Assembly: GCA_000729835.1 (NCBI GenBank)
Contig: JFHB01000023.1
Coordinates: 124,001 to 188,000 of the forward strand
From: Atkinsonella hypoxylon
Taxonomy: Eukaryota; Ascomycota; Sordariomycetes; Hypocreales; Clavicipitaceae
DNA length: 64,000 bases
Direction of reading: 5' to 3'
The notes under the pieces were generated by a model. That model was not told the origin of the DNA. It saw only the letters and a program-made list of their open reading frames with translations, and searched no databases. How positions within the stretch are numbered: position 1 is the stretch's first letter; the number at the start of each line of letters is the position of its first letter. Below, piece after piece: positions 37,468-49,322 of this stretch. The position numbers and the translations under genes are program-made.

Positions 37468-40400
37468 ATGTCGCTGCAGGGCGGCGACGGTGCCACCTCT
37501 CGCTCTTCGGAGGAACAGAGGCCGAGGCCGTCCTCGGCAGCCAGCTCAACCCCAGATAGTGTGCGTGTTTATCCTCTTTCATGGACTTTCTCCCCTCCTC
37601 AATTTTCGTCGGAACGATACTCATCAAGACGGTTGTTTTATTCTTAAATCAATGCTGATAATCTAAACAGCTGCAGAGTGGCGAGCAAGAAACTTTCGAG
37701 GACGCCGTCAATAATGCAGACAGTACTGTAAACGCAGTTGATGCGAGTCCAGCTCGCTCACTGACGAAACGATCCGTCTCTGTTACCAAAAGCCCACCCC
37801 CGCATTCTAAAGAGAATGACACCAAAAAGGAGGACAGTCTAAACAAAGACCAGGACACAAACGGAAGCCATAGGAACGCGATTGATGATACTGCCCATCC
37901 AGATAAACCTGAGGCGCATGGGGAGTCCCGCCGAACGTCTTCACCACTTTCGAATCGCATTTCGACTACTTCAAACCTGGACAACGTGAATTTGGACGAC
38001 GAAGGTCCCATAAAAACAGAAGGTGATATTACAGCTCTCGGTATTATTCATCCAGAAAGTAGTGTCACTGACATCACCTTAGCTACTTCAAGCTCAGCAG
38101 AAAAGGACCTCTCCAGTAAAACCTTATCGTTGAGTAGTATCACGAATGCTCTACCCGCGATGCCTTGGTCTCCCTCGGGCGAACCTCCTTCGAAAAGCTC
38201 AGTTCCAGCCATCAACGCAGGCGCCTCCCCGCCGCCCCAGCACCCCGGTCCCCCAACACGCAAACTGACAAGCCCTTTCTCCTGGCTGTCGCGGAACTCC
38301 GCCAGTAAGGAAAAAGCGCCAACCTCTCCACTAACTCAATCCAACGGTCGACGAAATACTGCCAGCTCAATTGCGACGCTAACAAGCAATCCCGAGATGA
38401 TGCTGAGCAAACTGGATGAGGAGAACGAAGGAGCTAATGCGGTCAATGGTTCACAGCGGGAGAGCCTCAAGGACAGATTTAAGGCACTGAGAATGCGCGA
38501 GGAAGCAGGTATTCATTTAGTCCCTGATGCTGGTGCTGGGCCTGGGCAAGGAGATGCTCTTGGATTGGCTGGCACTGCAGGCGAGAGCCCGGTAGGGGAT
38601 AAAAACCAACACCCAGTCCCAGGTCCCAACCATGACCTAGCTCCTGGGACTGCATCGGGAGTGAATGCTGGTCCGTCTGCGATGCAGGAATCCCAAGTTG
38701 ATTGGGACCTTTGGCAGTCAGTCGTTTATGAAGGACCTGCGGCAGTGGCCCGTACTAGCCCTGAGGAGCTGAACATAGCCATTGCGACCGGTATTCCCAA
38801 CGCAATCCGTGGCGTGATCTGGCAGGTCCTCGCGCAGAGCAAAAATGAGCAGTTGGAGACCTTATACAAAGAGCTTGTTGCTCGAGGCACTGCCAAGCAA
38901 AAAAGAAATAGTGGCAGTACAACTGCCAGCTCCGCTAGCAATCAAGGAAATGCTACTAGCACTAACGGTGAAAGCGTGAAATCGTCGGCTTCTTCTGTCC
39001 ATTCAAGTCAATCAGCCGCAAACGGAAGCATGTCTCCCAAGAGCGAGAAGAGTCAGGAAGCGACCGCAAAAGCTCGGGCTGCAACCGCTGCTGAGATCAA
39101 GAAGAAGCAAAAGCAGGACGCCGCTGCGATTCAGAAATTGGAGAAAGTCATTCGACGCGACCTCGGCGCGAGAACGAGCTATTCCAAGTATGCGGCCGCT
39201 GCTGGGCTTCAAGATGGCCTCTTTGGTGTCTGCAAAGCGTATGCGTTGTTTGACGAGGGCGTTGGCTATGCGCAGGGTATGAACTTCTTGATCATGCCTC
39301 TTTTGTTCAACGTGAGTACCACGGCGAGGAATGCCGCTGACCAGTGATGACTGGAAGCTCACCAAACACGTTACTGACTTGATTATGTTGAGATGCCCGA
39401 GGAAGAAGCTTTTTGTTTGCTTGTTCGACTCATGCACCAGTACAAACTCCGAGATCTTTTCGTCCAGGATATGCCCGGCTTGCATCTACATTTGTATCAG
39501 TTCGAGAGACTTTTGGAGGACTTAGAACCGGCTCTGTACTGCCATTTGCATCGACGAGGCATCTCATCGCACTTGTACGCCACACAATGGTTTCTCACCC
39601 TGTTTGCCTATCGTTTCCCTTTACAGCTGGTTCTTCGCATATACGACTTGATCCTTTCTGAAGGACTGTCTGCGATTTTGCGATTCGGCATCGCACTGAT
39701 GCAAAAGAACGCCACAACTCTGAGGGGATTATCCGATATGCAACAGCTCACAACATATTTGAAGGACAAACTCTTTGATGTCTATATTGATAAAGATCCT
39801 AGTCAAGGCAGCATACTCGAGAATGGATTCTTTGGAAGCTCCAGTTCGAGCATGGACAAGGAGGTGTATAGAGCAGATCAGCTTGTACGGGATGCCTGCG
39901 AAATCAAGATCACGCCTGAGACGTTGAAGATTTATACAACGGAATGGGAGGAAAAGACGAAAGCAGACAAGGATCGTGAGACCGAGCTGCAGGATCTCAG
40001 ACTTGCTAACCAAAACCTCTCCCTTCAGTTACGCAAGCTTGAGAAACGAGTCCAAGCGTGCGACACGGAACAGGCAGCGCTTGCTACAGAGCTTGTACAT
40101 ACGAAAGTCGAGAACGAAGAGCTTCGAGATGAGAACGAGAGCCTCAAGGGCCAGGTCAAGGAGCTCAGAGAAATCATTGAGAGACAGCCTGCTGAAATCG
40201 AAGAGTCCTGGAAATTGGAACGCGACGACTTAATGAAGCGAAATGAAAAGGTACACGAAGAGAATCAGAGGGTAGAGAAAGAATTAGTTGAGCTTGAAGA
40301 GCAGTTGGTGCACACCAAGATGCGTTATGCCGAGGTATGTTAGTTGGAGCTTATAAAAGCTCATTGGGAATGTTTTCGTATGGGAATACCGCTAACATGA

Positions 40401-40478
40401 GTCCTGTTACGACAGATCGACTCACAGCACGAAGAGCTCAAACGCAAATGGGCTGATTTGAAGCGTCAATTTGCGTAG
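37468..40478 (+). CDS. TBC-domain Rab GTPase-activating protein, Gyp5-like
   Basis: Four exons (37468-37560, 37671-39311, 39393-40334, 40416-40478) give 912 residues. The first ~390 residues are Ser/Pro/Thr-rich and look disordered. The TBC domain starts near 400. It has the arginine-finger motif IRGVIWQ near 408 and the glutamine-finger motif YAQGMNFL near 565. A Ser/Thr/Lys-rich insertion (about 440-520) separates the first TBC helices from the rest. A long coiled coil follows (about 760-905). TBC core plus C-terminal coiled coil is the arrangement of yeast Gyp5/Gyl1 and animal EVI5, which act on Ypt1/Rab GTPases in exocytic traffic. The exact Rab is not inferable. The last exon encodes only 20 residues. 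Confidence 0.9.
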
Positions 40479-41938
40479 TTGCACAAACACATCCCGAGAC
40501 CACATCCCGAGACCACATTTGCATGCAATATCATTGTCCGCATTTGTGCCTGGGACTGTGTAGTGCAAATTATTCGTTTCTGCCGCGAACTCAAATTTTT
40601 CATAAAAAAAAAAGATTTTTCAATGTACAAAATTCCTTTGTTCATCAACTATTGCATGGCGTTACAAATGAGCACCTTGCGACCTGGATATGTGAGGGTG
40701 TACGAGGAGGAATGAGAAATGATATATACATAGCCGGATCGTTGTTTAATAATAATGACAACGTGTCACTTTACATTCAGGCGCAGGCGCATTCAGGACA
40801 TGTTGTTTCTTCTACGTTGACTGTTCATGTTTTTCTGGGTTAGACTCGCGGCAGCGATGATGAACAAATGGACTGGGCGGGCCCTAGTTTGCGTGTCAAT
40901 AATCCAATCAGGCTACAGATATAGTCCTTTGCGGAAACGTGTGCAGGAGAAACAATAAGTTAGACGATAAGCATGAACTCTGCTGAGGCATCGGTTATTG
41001 ACCCCAGTGACTTGTAATATTTTAGCGGCTCGCGCAAGCGTCTGCGTCTGGTTGTTCACGTGGCCTCGCTACGAACCTTTGCAAGCCGCCAATACGGATG
41101 GCTAATCGATCTAGCTACCACGTGACTCGACCGGCCAGTGTGCAATTCTAGCACGTAACAACGTTACTGATGCAGTGCGTATTGTATTGACATGCATTAA
41201 ATACTTTGCAATTGCACACTTTGGTAAATCACCTGCAAGACCTGTCCATGTTGCAGTATGGGTTGTATTGAGCATAGCGCATTCAGGCACGCCTTGCACC
41301 GACCGCTTAACGGTCTGCTTGTAGTTCCGTATTAACAGTAAGGGGGTAAAGCCTATACACTCGATCTAGGGATGTGGAGAAGACCAAGGAACTCGGAAGT
41401 GATTCTACCTTTTTACGTAGGAATACGAAGCCAGGGATAACCCCTTTCGCGCGGGGTCGGGTGCGCACCTCCGCGTGCTTTGATTCATGAGCTGACTGCG
41501 TTGGGTGAGGCGGGAAAGCGAGGGATTCGAAAGACTGATGTGACGCTGTTGCATGGGACTACACACAACTGAAATTAATTAATAGGGTTTGAAATGTTAC
41601 CACTCGTTACTGCACGGTAAAGTTAAATAGTTGGTTTCTCTTTTGATCATTTCCCTATGGACCACCCCATTCCGATGCTTTTAAAGTGAAAGCTCTCTGC
41701 AATGCCCTGAAATGCTCCCCAAGACAACACTGTAGAAATCCTTGAACACCATTGCCACAAATGGGCTGATATAGGGCAGGGACAGAGAAAGGAAAGACGA
41801 CCGAAACCAAAGCCGGCCTTTCCTGCTTGTCTTCCCCTCCCCTCTGTTGTTTATTCCCTGTACCCAACAGCTTTGCGCATTCCTCCTTGTTTCTCGTTTC
41901 TGTCTTTATTTGAATTGATTCGAGACAGGATGGTGCGC
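40479..41938. other. Convergent intergenic region between the TBC gene and rps8
   Basis: About 1.5 kb between 3' ends. Just past the TBC stop codon is a 13-bp CACATCCCGAGAC unit in 2.4 copies (about 40488-40520). The middle has random frames only. C/T-rich DNA near 41800-41880 belongs to the rps8 3' region. No gene is seen. Confidence 0.6.
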
Positions 41939-42673
41939 TTACTTGTGCAGCTTACGCTGGTAGAAAGCGAGTTCCTCACCCTCCAGGATGTAGCCGTCGC
42001 AGCGACCTGACTGACCAGGACGGCTGGAGATGATGGCGTACAGACGACCGGCCTCAAACTGCTTCTCAATAGCGGGATCGACCTTGCCGCGAGCAGCGTA
42101 GCGCTCGGCCTGCTTCTTCTCGACGGCCTTGCTCTTCTTGACCTCCTCCTCGGTCTTGCCCTCCTTGGCGGCCTGGGCCTTTTGGCGTCTGCGGCCAATG
42201 GGCTGGCCGTAATGAGCCTCGTACCATTGTCGGAAAGGAGCGGCGTCGACCTGGACGACGGCGCTGCGGGTCAACGTGTTGGTGCGGACGAGCTCGTTGT
42301 TGGAAGGGTGGTAGGCGACCACGATGACACGGGTCTTGCGGGTGCAGCCCTCGGAGGCCCAGGCGAAGTTGCCAGAGTCGAGACGCAGAGCACGGTACTT
42401 GTGGTTACCGCCGCGGGTGCGAACGGTGTGAATGCGCTTGGCACCAATACGGGTGTTGGCACCCTGGCGGCCAGCTTCGAAAGCGCGCTTCTTCCCTGTT
42501 GGTATAGGTCAGAACGTATGGTTCTTTCAAATTTTACTCTAAAAGACTCATACGGGCTTTCGAGTGTGTGTTGCAAGTAGATGGGGTATTTATAAAGTCT
42601 GTTACGCACGGTAGTAGGCGCGCTTGGCACCGGAGGCGGAGCGTTTGTGGCGGGAGTCACGAGAGATACCCAT
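41939..42673 (-). CDS. rps8: 40S ribosomal protein eS8
   Basis: Two coding exons (42673-42610, 42495-41939) encode 206 residues, close to the family's ~200. Signature segments are the start MGISRDSRHKRSASGAKRAYYR, then KKRAFEAGRQ, RGGNHKYRALRLDSGNF, YHPSNNELVRT, VDAAPFRQWYEAHYG, and the ending SSRPGQSGRCDGYILEGEELAFY. Coding intron 1 splits the Arg codon after RAYY, with GTGCGT as donor. A further intron is likely in the 5' leader (separate entry). The product is a core structural component of the small subunit. Confidence 0.97.
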
Positions 42674-42684
42674 GATTGCGAACT

Positions 42685-43001
42685 CTGAAGATCAAGAACG
42701 AGATGGTTAGCTTGATTGCTTGATAATTAAAAAAATTCCAGTGAGCAAAGAAGACATGTCAATTCAAGAGAGAAACAAAAGATCTTTGAGGCGCAAGGTG
42801 CAGAAAAATTGTCCGCCATGTCTGGAGTAAACTGCCGTCGTTCATTCATTTTTTTCCGAACAATTTTCGAGGCTCGAGCAGCGACACTAATATCGCTGTG
42901 ATGAAACCCCAAATCGTATTGTTGTCGTAATTTTTTGCGTTTTTTACGTATTCTCTGCTTTCTCTCTTGATGACTTGCTAGATTCGTGCTGGATGACTTA
43001 C
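42685..43001 (-). other. Probable intron in the rps8 5' leader
   Basis: On the minus strand a GTAAGT donor (43001) and a GCTAACC branch-like site followed by TTCAG (42685) bracket 317 nt that ends 11 bases before the rps8 start codon. Leader introns are common in fungal ribosomal protein genes. No snoRNA boxes were found on the transcribed strand. Confidence 0.5.
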
Positions 43002-43658
43002 CTGATGGTTATGCTGCACCAGGCAATCGAATTGGCGACGGAGGTGGGATGGAAAGAGAGTGAACTTATCCCCGGGTGAGAACCAAAATTGTGGTTGTGG
43101 GTTCCTCGCTAGCCCCAAGGGTACGTACCGCTCATGAGGGCTACGGATAAATTGGTTTCGCCGAGATCAGTGTTGATGGGTACGAACCGTTCTCTTGGTG
43201 TGGGGCAACGTTCTTTGGAAGATTGATTGGTTGAGGCTATTTTCTTTGAGGACCTAGGCCTGAAATGACAAAGCCGCTCTACTCCACTAATAACTACGTT
43301 CTCTCTTTACCGACTTCTCACGAAGCCAAAGAAGTTGGCAAACGATACTGCAAAACATTTGTTGCTATATCGGAAGCTCTACATCCTTCTCCATCTTTTA
43401 ATATAGTCCTTGACCCATGTCCCCCGGTATATTCCATATTCCAATCGAGTCCCTTCAATATCTGATCACCCTACCGTTTAGACGCCTAGGTATTGCGAGT
43501 GCTTCTTTGTCCGTATAGGTACGTCCTTAAAAACCCAAGATTCATATTCCAATCAAAGACGCAATGAAATGACGTAAATTCTTGTCCAAGAACATTCTGT
43601 CTGTAGTAATGGTAGCATGGTGAGTCGAGAGCGCGTGCCGTGAAAATATTCGTTCAAT
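43002..43658. other. Intergenic region between rps8 and the unknown gene
   Basis: The left half is the rps8 promoter. The right half is the 3' region of the unknown minus-strand gene. No gene or RNA is recognised. Confidence 0.55.
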
Positions 43659-45982
43659 CTAGTCATCTAGCTCCTCTTCCATTTCTTGCACCGCCTTTTG
43701 TAAGTAGCCTGGAATGTCTTCCATTGTGATAGGCGATTCAAAATCGAGATAGATCTCGTCCACGCATTCACTTATGGGTTGAATGAAGTAAGAGTCTCGT
43801 TTAATTATCTTCTCTTGCCAAGGTGCTTTGTGGGCTGCTTTGGGATAATTAGGCGTCTTTCTTTCGAGCCTTGGCAATGGAAATCGCCGTCCATGCTGTA
43901 TGGGCCTCTTGTCCCCCTCGTCTTTGAATTCGGACAAAGACGGCCATTCAACCCATTGAGTATCATGTCGTGAAATGTGCTCCCGAAAGCAATTCCGAGA
44001 GGCAAAAACTGGCGATAGCTTGTCTATGAACTGTTTGCCCTGAAGTAGAGGCACAAGCTTGACTTCTTCTTCCGCCGCATCCTTAGACCTTGTTCGTCTG
44101 CGCTCGAGCGCAGCTACTTCTCGGGATAATCGCCTCATCTTCATGTCCTTCATTTCGGCGCGTATTGCCGTCAGCTCCGCTGAACTTTGTGGCACAAACG
44201 GGGACTTATCAGCGCCTAAGTGGTGGAGATTCGTCATTAATTTCTGAGATATCATACGTTCCTTGTTCAGCTGGCTCATCCATCTCTTAGACTGTGACCA
44301 TGATCCTGATTCCGCTGCGTTTCTCACAGTGTTAGGGATGGCTGGCATCTGAAAAGTACTAAACGCCCCCTTATTTGACGTTTTCTTGAAAGGCGTTGTT
44401 CTTGACTCGTCATCGGAGATTGACGTTTTCTGCGCGAGGTCCAGCCTTGTTATTTCGTATTGCTTACATTGTTCTACAAGACGATTGCTTGACATGCAGG
44501 GATCAGATGCTCCGCGGCCACGCTTGTCCCTGGGGGCGCATATGGTAGTGGCATAGGGCGAGACTTGAATATAAGAGATCGAATCGTCGAAACGTTTTGC
44601 ATTTGGCATTGTATCAGCCACAATTCCTGAAAGATGTTTCTACATGAAAGAAAAGTCAGGATATTCTCTGCTTGGGGAATGCTTGTCGACGTTTGCGATT
44701 ACAAATGGGAACTCACACTGTTTTCAGTATCCGCTGTGGAAAACCCGATGAATGCTTGGTCCAATCTCGGAAACGGTTCTGCTAGATTTCCCATTGAGTT
44801 TTTCGTTGCAGAATTTGACATATGTGCTTCTCTCGGTATTAAGTCCGGGCGAAGGCTGGCTCGGATGTAGGCATCCCTATCAGCGGTTCGCGATTTTTCA
44901 AGATCTTTTGAATATTTAAAGAGACAACTCAGTGAAGAAATACTTGAACACAATGAGTCAGATGATCCGAGGCCCTTCACATGCTGCGATAGAGGGCCTC
45001 TGAAGGATAAAGGCAGCGCGCTGTCGAAACAAAGCGGGGAGTATGCTGCCGAGCTCTCAGAACTTGGCAAAGGCGATAAAATATCATTACTTAGCTGGGA
45101 CGATTGATGATGGTCAAAATGTGGTGGCCTATGTCTTGAACCAAGGATGGCAGACTGGCTTCCACGAGACTTTCTCGTTCTGGCTAGGCTATTTGCATGG
45201 TGATCAATCGCGCATCGTCTAGAACTAGAATAGTTGCATGCTAGAGGCTTCAAATCAGGAACCAGGTCCTCGCTGTCTCTGTTATTGACATGGCTTCTAG
45301 TGTTGTCGGTTACGAAGTCCCCTGTCGAGGCCAGCCTTGCCAAGCGCCCACGTTCAGCAGTTTTGTCTATTGAAGATGTTACTGAGCCTTGACTCGCGAT
45401 TGCAGCAGCAGGCAGGTGTCTTGTTTGGAAGATGACAGGAGTCTTCGGGTTGAAAGACGGAGGCCCATGGAGAGACTGGGGAAGTGTACCACAATCACGT
45501 TCTGACACAATGACTGGGTTGTACCGTGGATGCACGCTCCAACCTTGGCGTGAGCCCAATTGCAGACAAAAAGGAAAGTATGTATAAGGGGCTATTGAAT
45601 CGTAAATCGGCTCTTGGAGAGGTGTCAGAGATTGCCCCAGATGATATGAGAGAGGCTGAAGCGTATTAAACACTTTTTCTGATTCTGCTGTTGTAGAACG
45701 GATACCTGCAGTGACGGATGAGCCAAACAGCTCGTCCGACGCAGTCACGGATGACGGGTATTCAGTACCGGGAGTTGAAATAGGCGTGAAGTCTTCTGCG
45801 CATGGATTCATCATGGAATGCTTTAAGTTGTAGGAAGGGCTCGTTAGTTTGGTGCTTGGTGTGACCGATGTAGAAAGACAAGAAGGCAGTGGTGACAGAG
45901 ATGAAAGAGATGAAAGAATAGACTTTGATTGAGCCCAGCGAAAGATAAAGAAAAAGCCAAAGAGGAGAGGAATTATATCCAT
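43659..45982 (-). CDS. Unknown protein with N-terminal hydrophobic segment
   Basis: Two exons (45982-44717, 44639-43659) with a GTGAGT donor and GTAG acceptor keep phase and give 748 residues. I do not recognise the family. The chosen ATG begins MDIIPLLFGFFFIF, a hydrophobic stretch that could be a signal anchor. The frame is open upstream to 46027 without another ATG, so an additional 5' exon is possible. The middle is Ser-rich and probably disordered. A basic, partly helical part (about 540-610, with LSREVAALERRRTRSKDAAEEE) follows, then a short conserved-looking tail ending EMEEELDD. Low complexity and lack of motifs suggest a fast-evolving, perhaps lineage-specific protein. The reading frame is convincing; the start is not. 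Confidence 0.6.
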
Positions 45983-46992
45983 ATGTGACCTTTTCCGGAC
46001 ATTCAGTGCAGCTTTGGCGAAATGCACCGTTGATCATGTTGCTCCACCGCGCTGATGCGTGCAGACTGCTGCGATACAGGCAACAACACATGCGAAAGAT
46101 CAAGTGATGACTTTTTTCTTAGGATGACGAAGAATCCCTCGTCTATGTGAAGTCCAGTTACGAGAGGCATGCAGCTCAGCAAAGCCGTAGGCAGAAACCT
46201 GGCTGTTGAGGCAAAAGCAAGGCAGCAAGACGAGCTCGGGAAGTGGGTAGGTCAGGCGCAAAATGCTTGCAGCCACCTGTTGTGGTCTGAATTAATTCCT
46301 CACTTCTACGTGAAGACGCAATAGTTAGAGCACGCCTACAATGGAGAGGTGACGGCTTGCCAGACTCTTGCCGGCTGGCGCAGTTGCTGAGTTGCGAGCT
46401 GTGAATCAGGCGCTTCGTACCGGTGTACGCCATGGTCCGTGTTTGGGGGCGTACTGGTCAAATTGAACGAGTTTGGCAAACAGAAAAAGGCTCGCAGATG
46501 GACGCGTTATTTGAATGAAAGTCGGGCGCCCGACGTAGGCAGCTGAAAGACTCTAGACTTGGAAGGTCATTTGAACTGGGAGCACATTCCGACTACCCGA
46601 ACAACGTTGGGTTACGGCCCAAATGCCAACATTCAGTCAAAAATCAGACGAATGTTGGGCCGTTGGTTACATGCATGCAACCTTACACATTTTTCGCCCG
46701 TCGTGAGCAGTTGGATCGAGACGAAGTGTCCAGTATGAGGCTGTGAGCTATCGTTTGTTTCTTGGATGTCATACTTGGAATATAGTAGACTGTAGAAGTG
46801 AAATGTTGAGGAATCCACAAACGTGGTCGAGATTGGCCATTGGTGGGGCCGGCTTTCGTTCCTTCCTTTAATTATTCGGGATGGGAGGCGCCGTCGGGCA
46901 GGTTGACGTCTGATTTATTCTTCCAACAGCTTGTCACTGGCATGTCGATTTCTCTTTTCGTCACTATTCGAGGACCTTGACCGTCTCCCACA
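45983..46992. other. Divergent region between the unknown gene and tsc13
   Basis: About 1 kb. It contains an 85-codon minus-strand frame (46433-46176) that might be an upstream exon of the unknown gene, but no clear splice pair ties them. The right part is the tsc13 promoter. No repeats are seen. Confidence 0.5.
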
Positions 46993-48067
46993 ATGGCGAA
47001 CACGACGATCAAGCTCACAAACCGCTGTACGCTCACGTATGTCCAGACGCTGTCAATGATGATCCTCTAAGCTAACACACTCGATTACGCAGCCCCAAAG
47101 CAGCCCATCAAGAGGCTTCCCGCATCAGTGGAATTGCCTACTGATGCTACGGTTGATGACCTCAAGGCCCTGATCGCCAAGGAGGCCAAGATCAGCGACT
47201 TTAATCGCGTTGGCATTTTTGATCCCTCAACCAAGAAGACGCTGAAGAACCGCAAGGCTAAGCTCTCTGATGAGCCTAATGTCTCTGCCGCCCAAGAAGT
47301 TCTAGTCAAAGACCTGGGTGAGTCTCCGACCTAATCATCATTCCATCCCCACACGTTCGTATCTGTTTTATTCTCGGTTGACTGACTATCTTCACACTGC
47401 AGGACCCCAAATTGCTTGGAGAAGCGTCTTCGTCATCGAATATTTCGGCCCAATTCTCCTGCACGCGCTTGTTGTCGCCGCTCGACCATATATCTACAAA
47501 AATGGAGCCAGGCCCATGTCTTCGACCCAATGGCTCAGTTTTGGCATGATCGTCGCACACTTCATTAAGCGCGAGATTGAGACACTATTTGTTCACAAGT
47601 TCTCCGCCAACACCATGCCGGTCTTTAACGTCTTCAAGAACAGCTTCTTCTACTGGGCCTTGTCTGGCTTGCTCTGCGCCTTGTCGATCTACAGTCCCGA
47701 GTCTCTGGCTGCTCGCGCTGACCAGCCTCTGATCGATATTGTCGGATTATTGCTTTACCTATTTAGCGAAACCGGCAATGCCCTTGTACACTTTTATCTG
47801 TCTTCTCTCCGATCCACGGGCGGCACTGAGCGCAAGATTCCCTCCGGTTATGGCTTCGCACTGGTGACCTGCCCGAACTACATGTACGAAATCTTGTCTT
47901 GGGTCGGGATCATTGTTGCATCCCGTGACTGGTCTGTCGCACTCTTCATTTCCATCGGTGCAGCGCAGATGTACACGTGGGCCAAGGGCAAAGAGAGGGC
48001 CTATCGCGAACAATTTCCTGACAAGTACAAGGCGAAGCGCTTCGTTATCTTGCCCGGGTTGTTGTAA
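46993..48067 (+). CDS. tsc13: Very-long-chain trans-2-enoyl-CoA reductase (Tsc13)
   Basis: Three exons (46993-47026, 47093-47317, 47403-48067) encode 307 residues. Tsc13 catalyses the last, NADPH-dependent step of the ER very-long-chain fatty acid elongation cycle, feeding sphingolipid synthesis. The N terminus is ubiquitin-like (ASVELPTDATVDDLKALIAKEAKISDFNRVGI). The steroid 5-alpha-reductase-type membrane domain follows, with several helices. The motif HFIKREIETLFVHKFS contains the catalytic-type Lys (142), and CPNYMYEILSW contains the catalytic-type Tyr. The C terminus KAKRFVILPGLL is typical of the family. Of two possible first donors, only the one after 47026 keeps the frame. Confidence 0.94.
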
Positions 48068-48566
48068 GCGGCCAGTTCGTGATTATTGATGGGTACTTTT
48101 CTTGATCACGACGTCCGCTGGACCTGGGGTGAAATCGGAGATTGGTATCAATCAGCATACCCAAGAACGAAGCGAACGATGAACGAGAAGAGTCGAAAGT
48201 GCTGCTAAGAAAGAGTTAAAAAAAGGAGCGCTTTGCATCAGGCAAAAGTCGAGCGGCATTGTGGAAGGCAATCATGCCAAACTAGATATAAAGGTACTGG
48301 GAATAAAAAGAAAGCCCATATTATCGAGCTCGTCCATGATATTGCCTACCGCACCCTTTACTAGCTTCGCAGTGCCATTCTGTGTATTCCAAGCCATAAG
48401 AGCAAACCATGTCCACCCTCACAAAATACAGCATGATCATCATCCGCTTCCAAGATGACAAAAATAGAATGATAACCTCATAATTAGTACATAAGATTCG
48501 CTCCACGTCCCCCAACCAGGCTGTCGACGCCACAATCTCCAAACTCAAGTTTGCAACACCCTCGCA
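48068..48566. other. Convergent intergenic region between tsc13 and the BLOC-1 subunit gene
   Basis: About 500 bases between two 3' ends, rich in A near 48210-48320. No gene is seen. Confidence 0.6.
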
Positions 48567-49322
48567 TCACCATCTTTTTCCCGACTCAGTCGACAAGCTC
48601 GCCGTCTCGGAGCCTTTCGAATCCGGCTCCAACACACTCCTGCTCGCATCAGACCATTCGCTCCTCCCTCCATCATCCGCCCCGGCACTCACGTCCACGT
48701 CCACGTCCCCGTCCCCGTCCCCGTCCCCGTCCCCGTCCCCGTCCCCATGGCCATCCACGCCCTCAGCCCCAGGACCCTTCAACGCCGTGCCGTTCCGCCT
48801 ATCCATATTCGCCAAGTCGACATCCACATCCATCATGCCCTCTGCGCCGAACCCGCGCTCGTCAACGTCACTCCATCCGCACTCACTGCAGCTGCAGCTA
48901 CAGCTCCCGCTCCCGCTCCCGCTCCCTCCCTTGTCCGCCAGCCTCACCGTCTCCTCCAGCACCAGGAACCCCCTCTCCAGGACCTCAGCCCAGTTCTGCA
49001 CGTTTCCCAGCTCCTTCACCTTCCGAGCCGCGGCGTCAGCCTCGCGCGCCAGCTTCTCTCGTTCCCTGCGCAGGGCCTCGGTCGCGCGGAGCACGTCCCT
49101 CTCTTGCTTCGTCAGCGCGGCGGCGTTGTCGTGGAGGATGCTCGCGCGGGACTGCAGCTCCGAGTCGAGCAGGTTGCCCATGGAGGCGACGACGGCGGCG
49201 CGCGCCTCGGCGACATGGCGCTGTGTCTCGGCGGAGGGCAGGGTGTGGTGGATTGGGCCATGGGCGTGCGTCGTGGTTGATGGTATGGGGAGCGATGGCT
49301 GGCGAGGCGGTGATCCGGGCAT
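48567..49322 (-). CDS. BLOC1S1: BLOC-1 subunit 1 homologue (GCN5L1 family)
   Basis: A single exon of 251 residues from the ATG at 49322. An in-frame ATG at 49391 adds 23 residues, mostly Lys/Arg encoded by a simple AAG/AAA-rich run, so the inner start is preferred. The core (about 30-130) matches the GCN5L1 family: AEARAAVVASMGNLLDSEL, a helical coiled coil, then VQNWAEVLERGFLVLEETVRLA. In animals and yeast this small subunit belongs to the BLOC-1 endosomal complex. The C-terminal ~120 residues are extra: a Ser/Gly/Cys repeat (SGSGSGSCSCSCS), then Asp-rich segments. They include an alternating Gly-Asp run encoded by a hexanucleotide array. Normal family members end soon after the core. Confidence 0.82.
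   Translation of the reverse strand: MPGSPPRQPSLPIPSTTTHAHGPIHHTLPSAETQRHVAEARAAVVASMGNLLDSELQSRASILHDNAAALTKQERDVLRATEALRREREKLAREADAAARKVKELGNVQNWAEVLERGFLVLEETVRLADKGGSGSGSGSCSCSCSECGWSDVDERGFGAEGMMDVDVDLANMDRRNGTALKGPGAEGVDGHGDGDGDGDGDGDGDVDVDVSAGADDGGRSEWSDASRSVLEPDSKGSETASLSTESGKRW
48690..48746 (-). repeat. Coding hexanucleotide array (GGGGAC/GTGGAC on the coding strand)
   Basis: Nine or so in-frame hexamers, CCACGT/CCCCGT on the plus strand, encode alternating Gly-Asp followed by Val-Asp in the BLOC-1 subunit tail. Being six bases long, unit gain or loss would not shift the frame. Confidence 0.9.

Noticed and set aside
36995..37627. A 210-codon minus-strand frame over the Gyp5-like leader
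   Set aside because: Its middle is repeat translation (WWLVVGGWW and DVCDVCDVC); no family is visible.
42890..43005. A plus-strand GTGATGA to CTGA pair suggesting a C/D snoRNA near rps8
   Set aside because: It lies antisense to the leader intron, the box spacing of about 105 nt is poor, and no terminal stem is seen.
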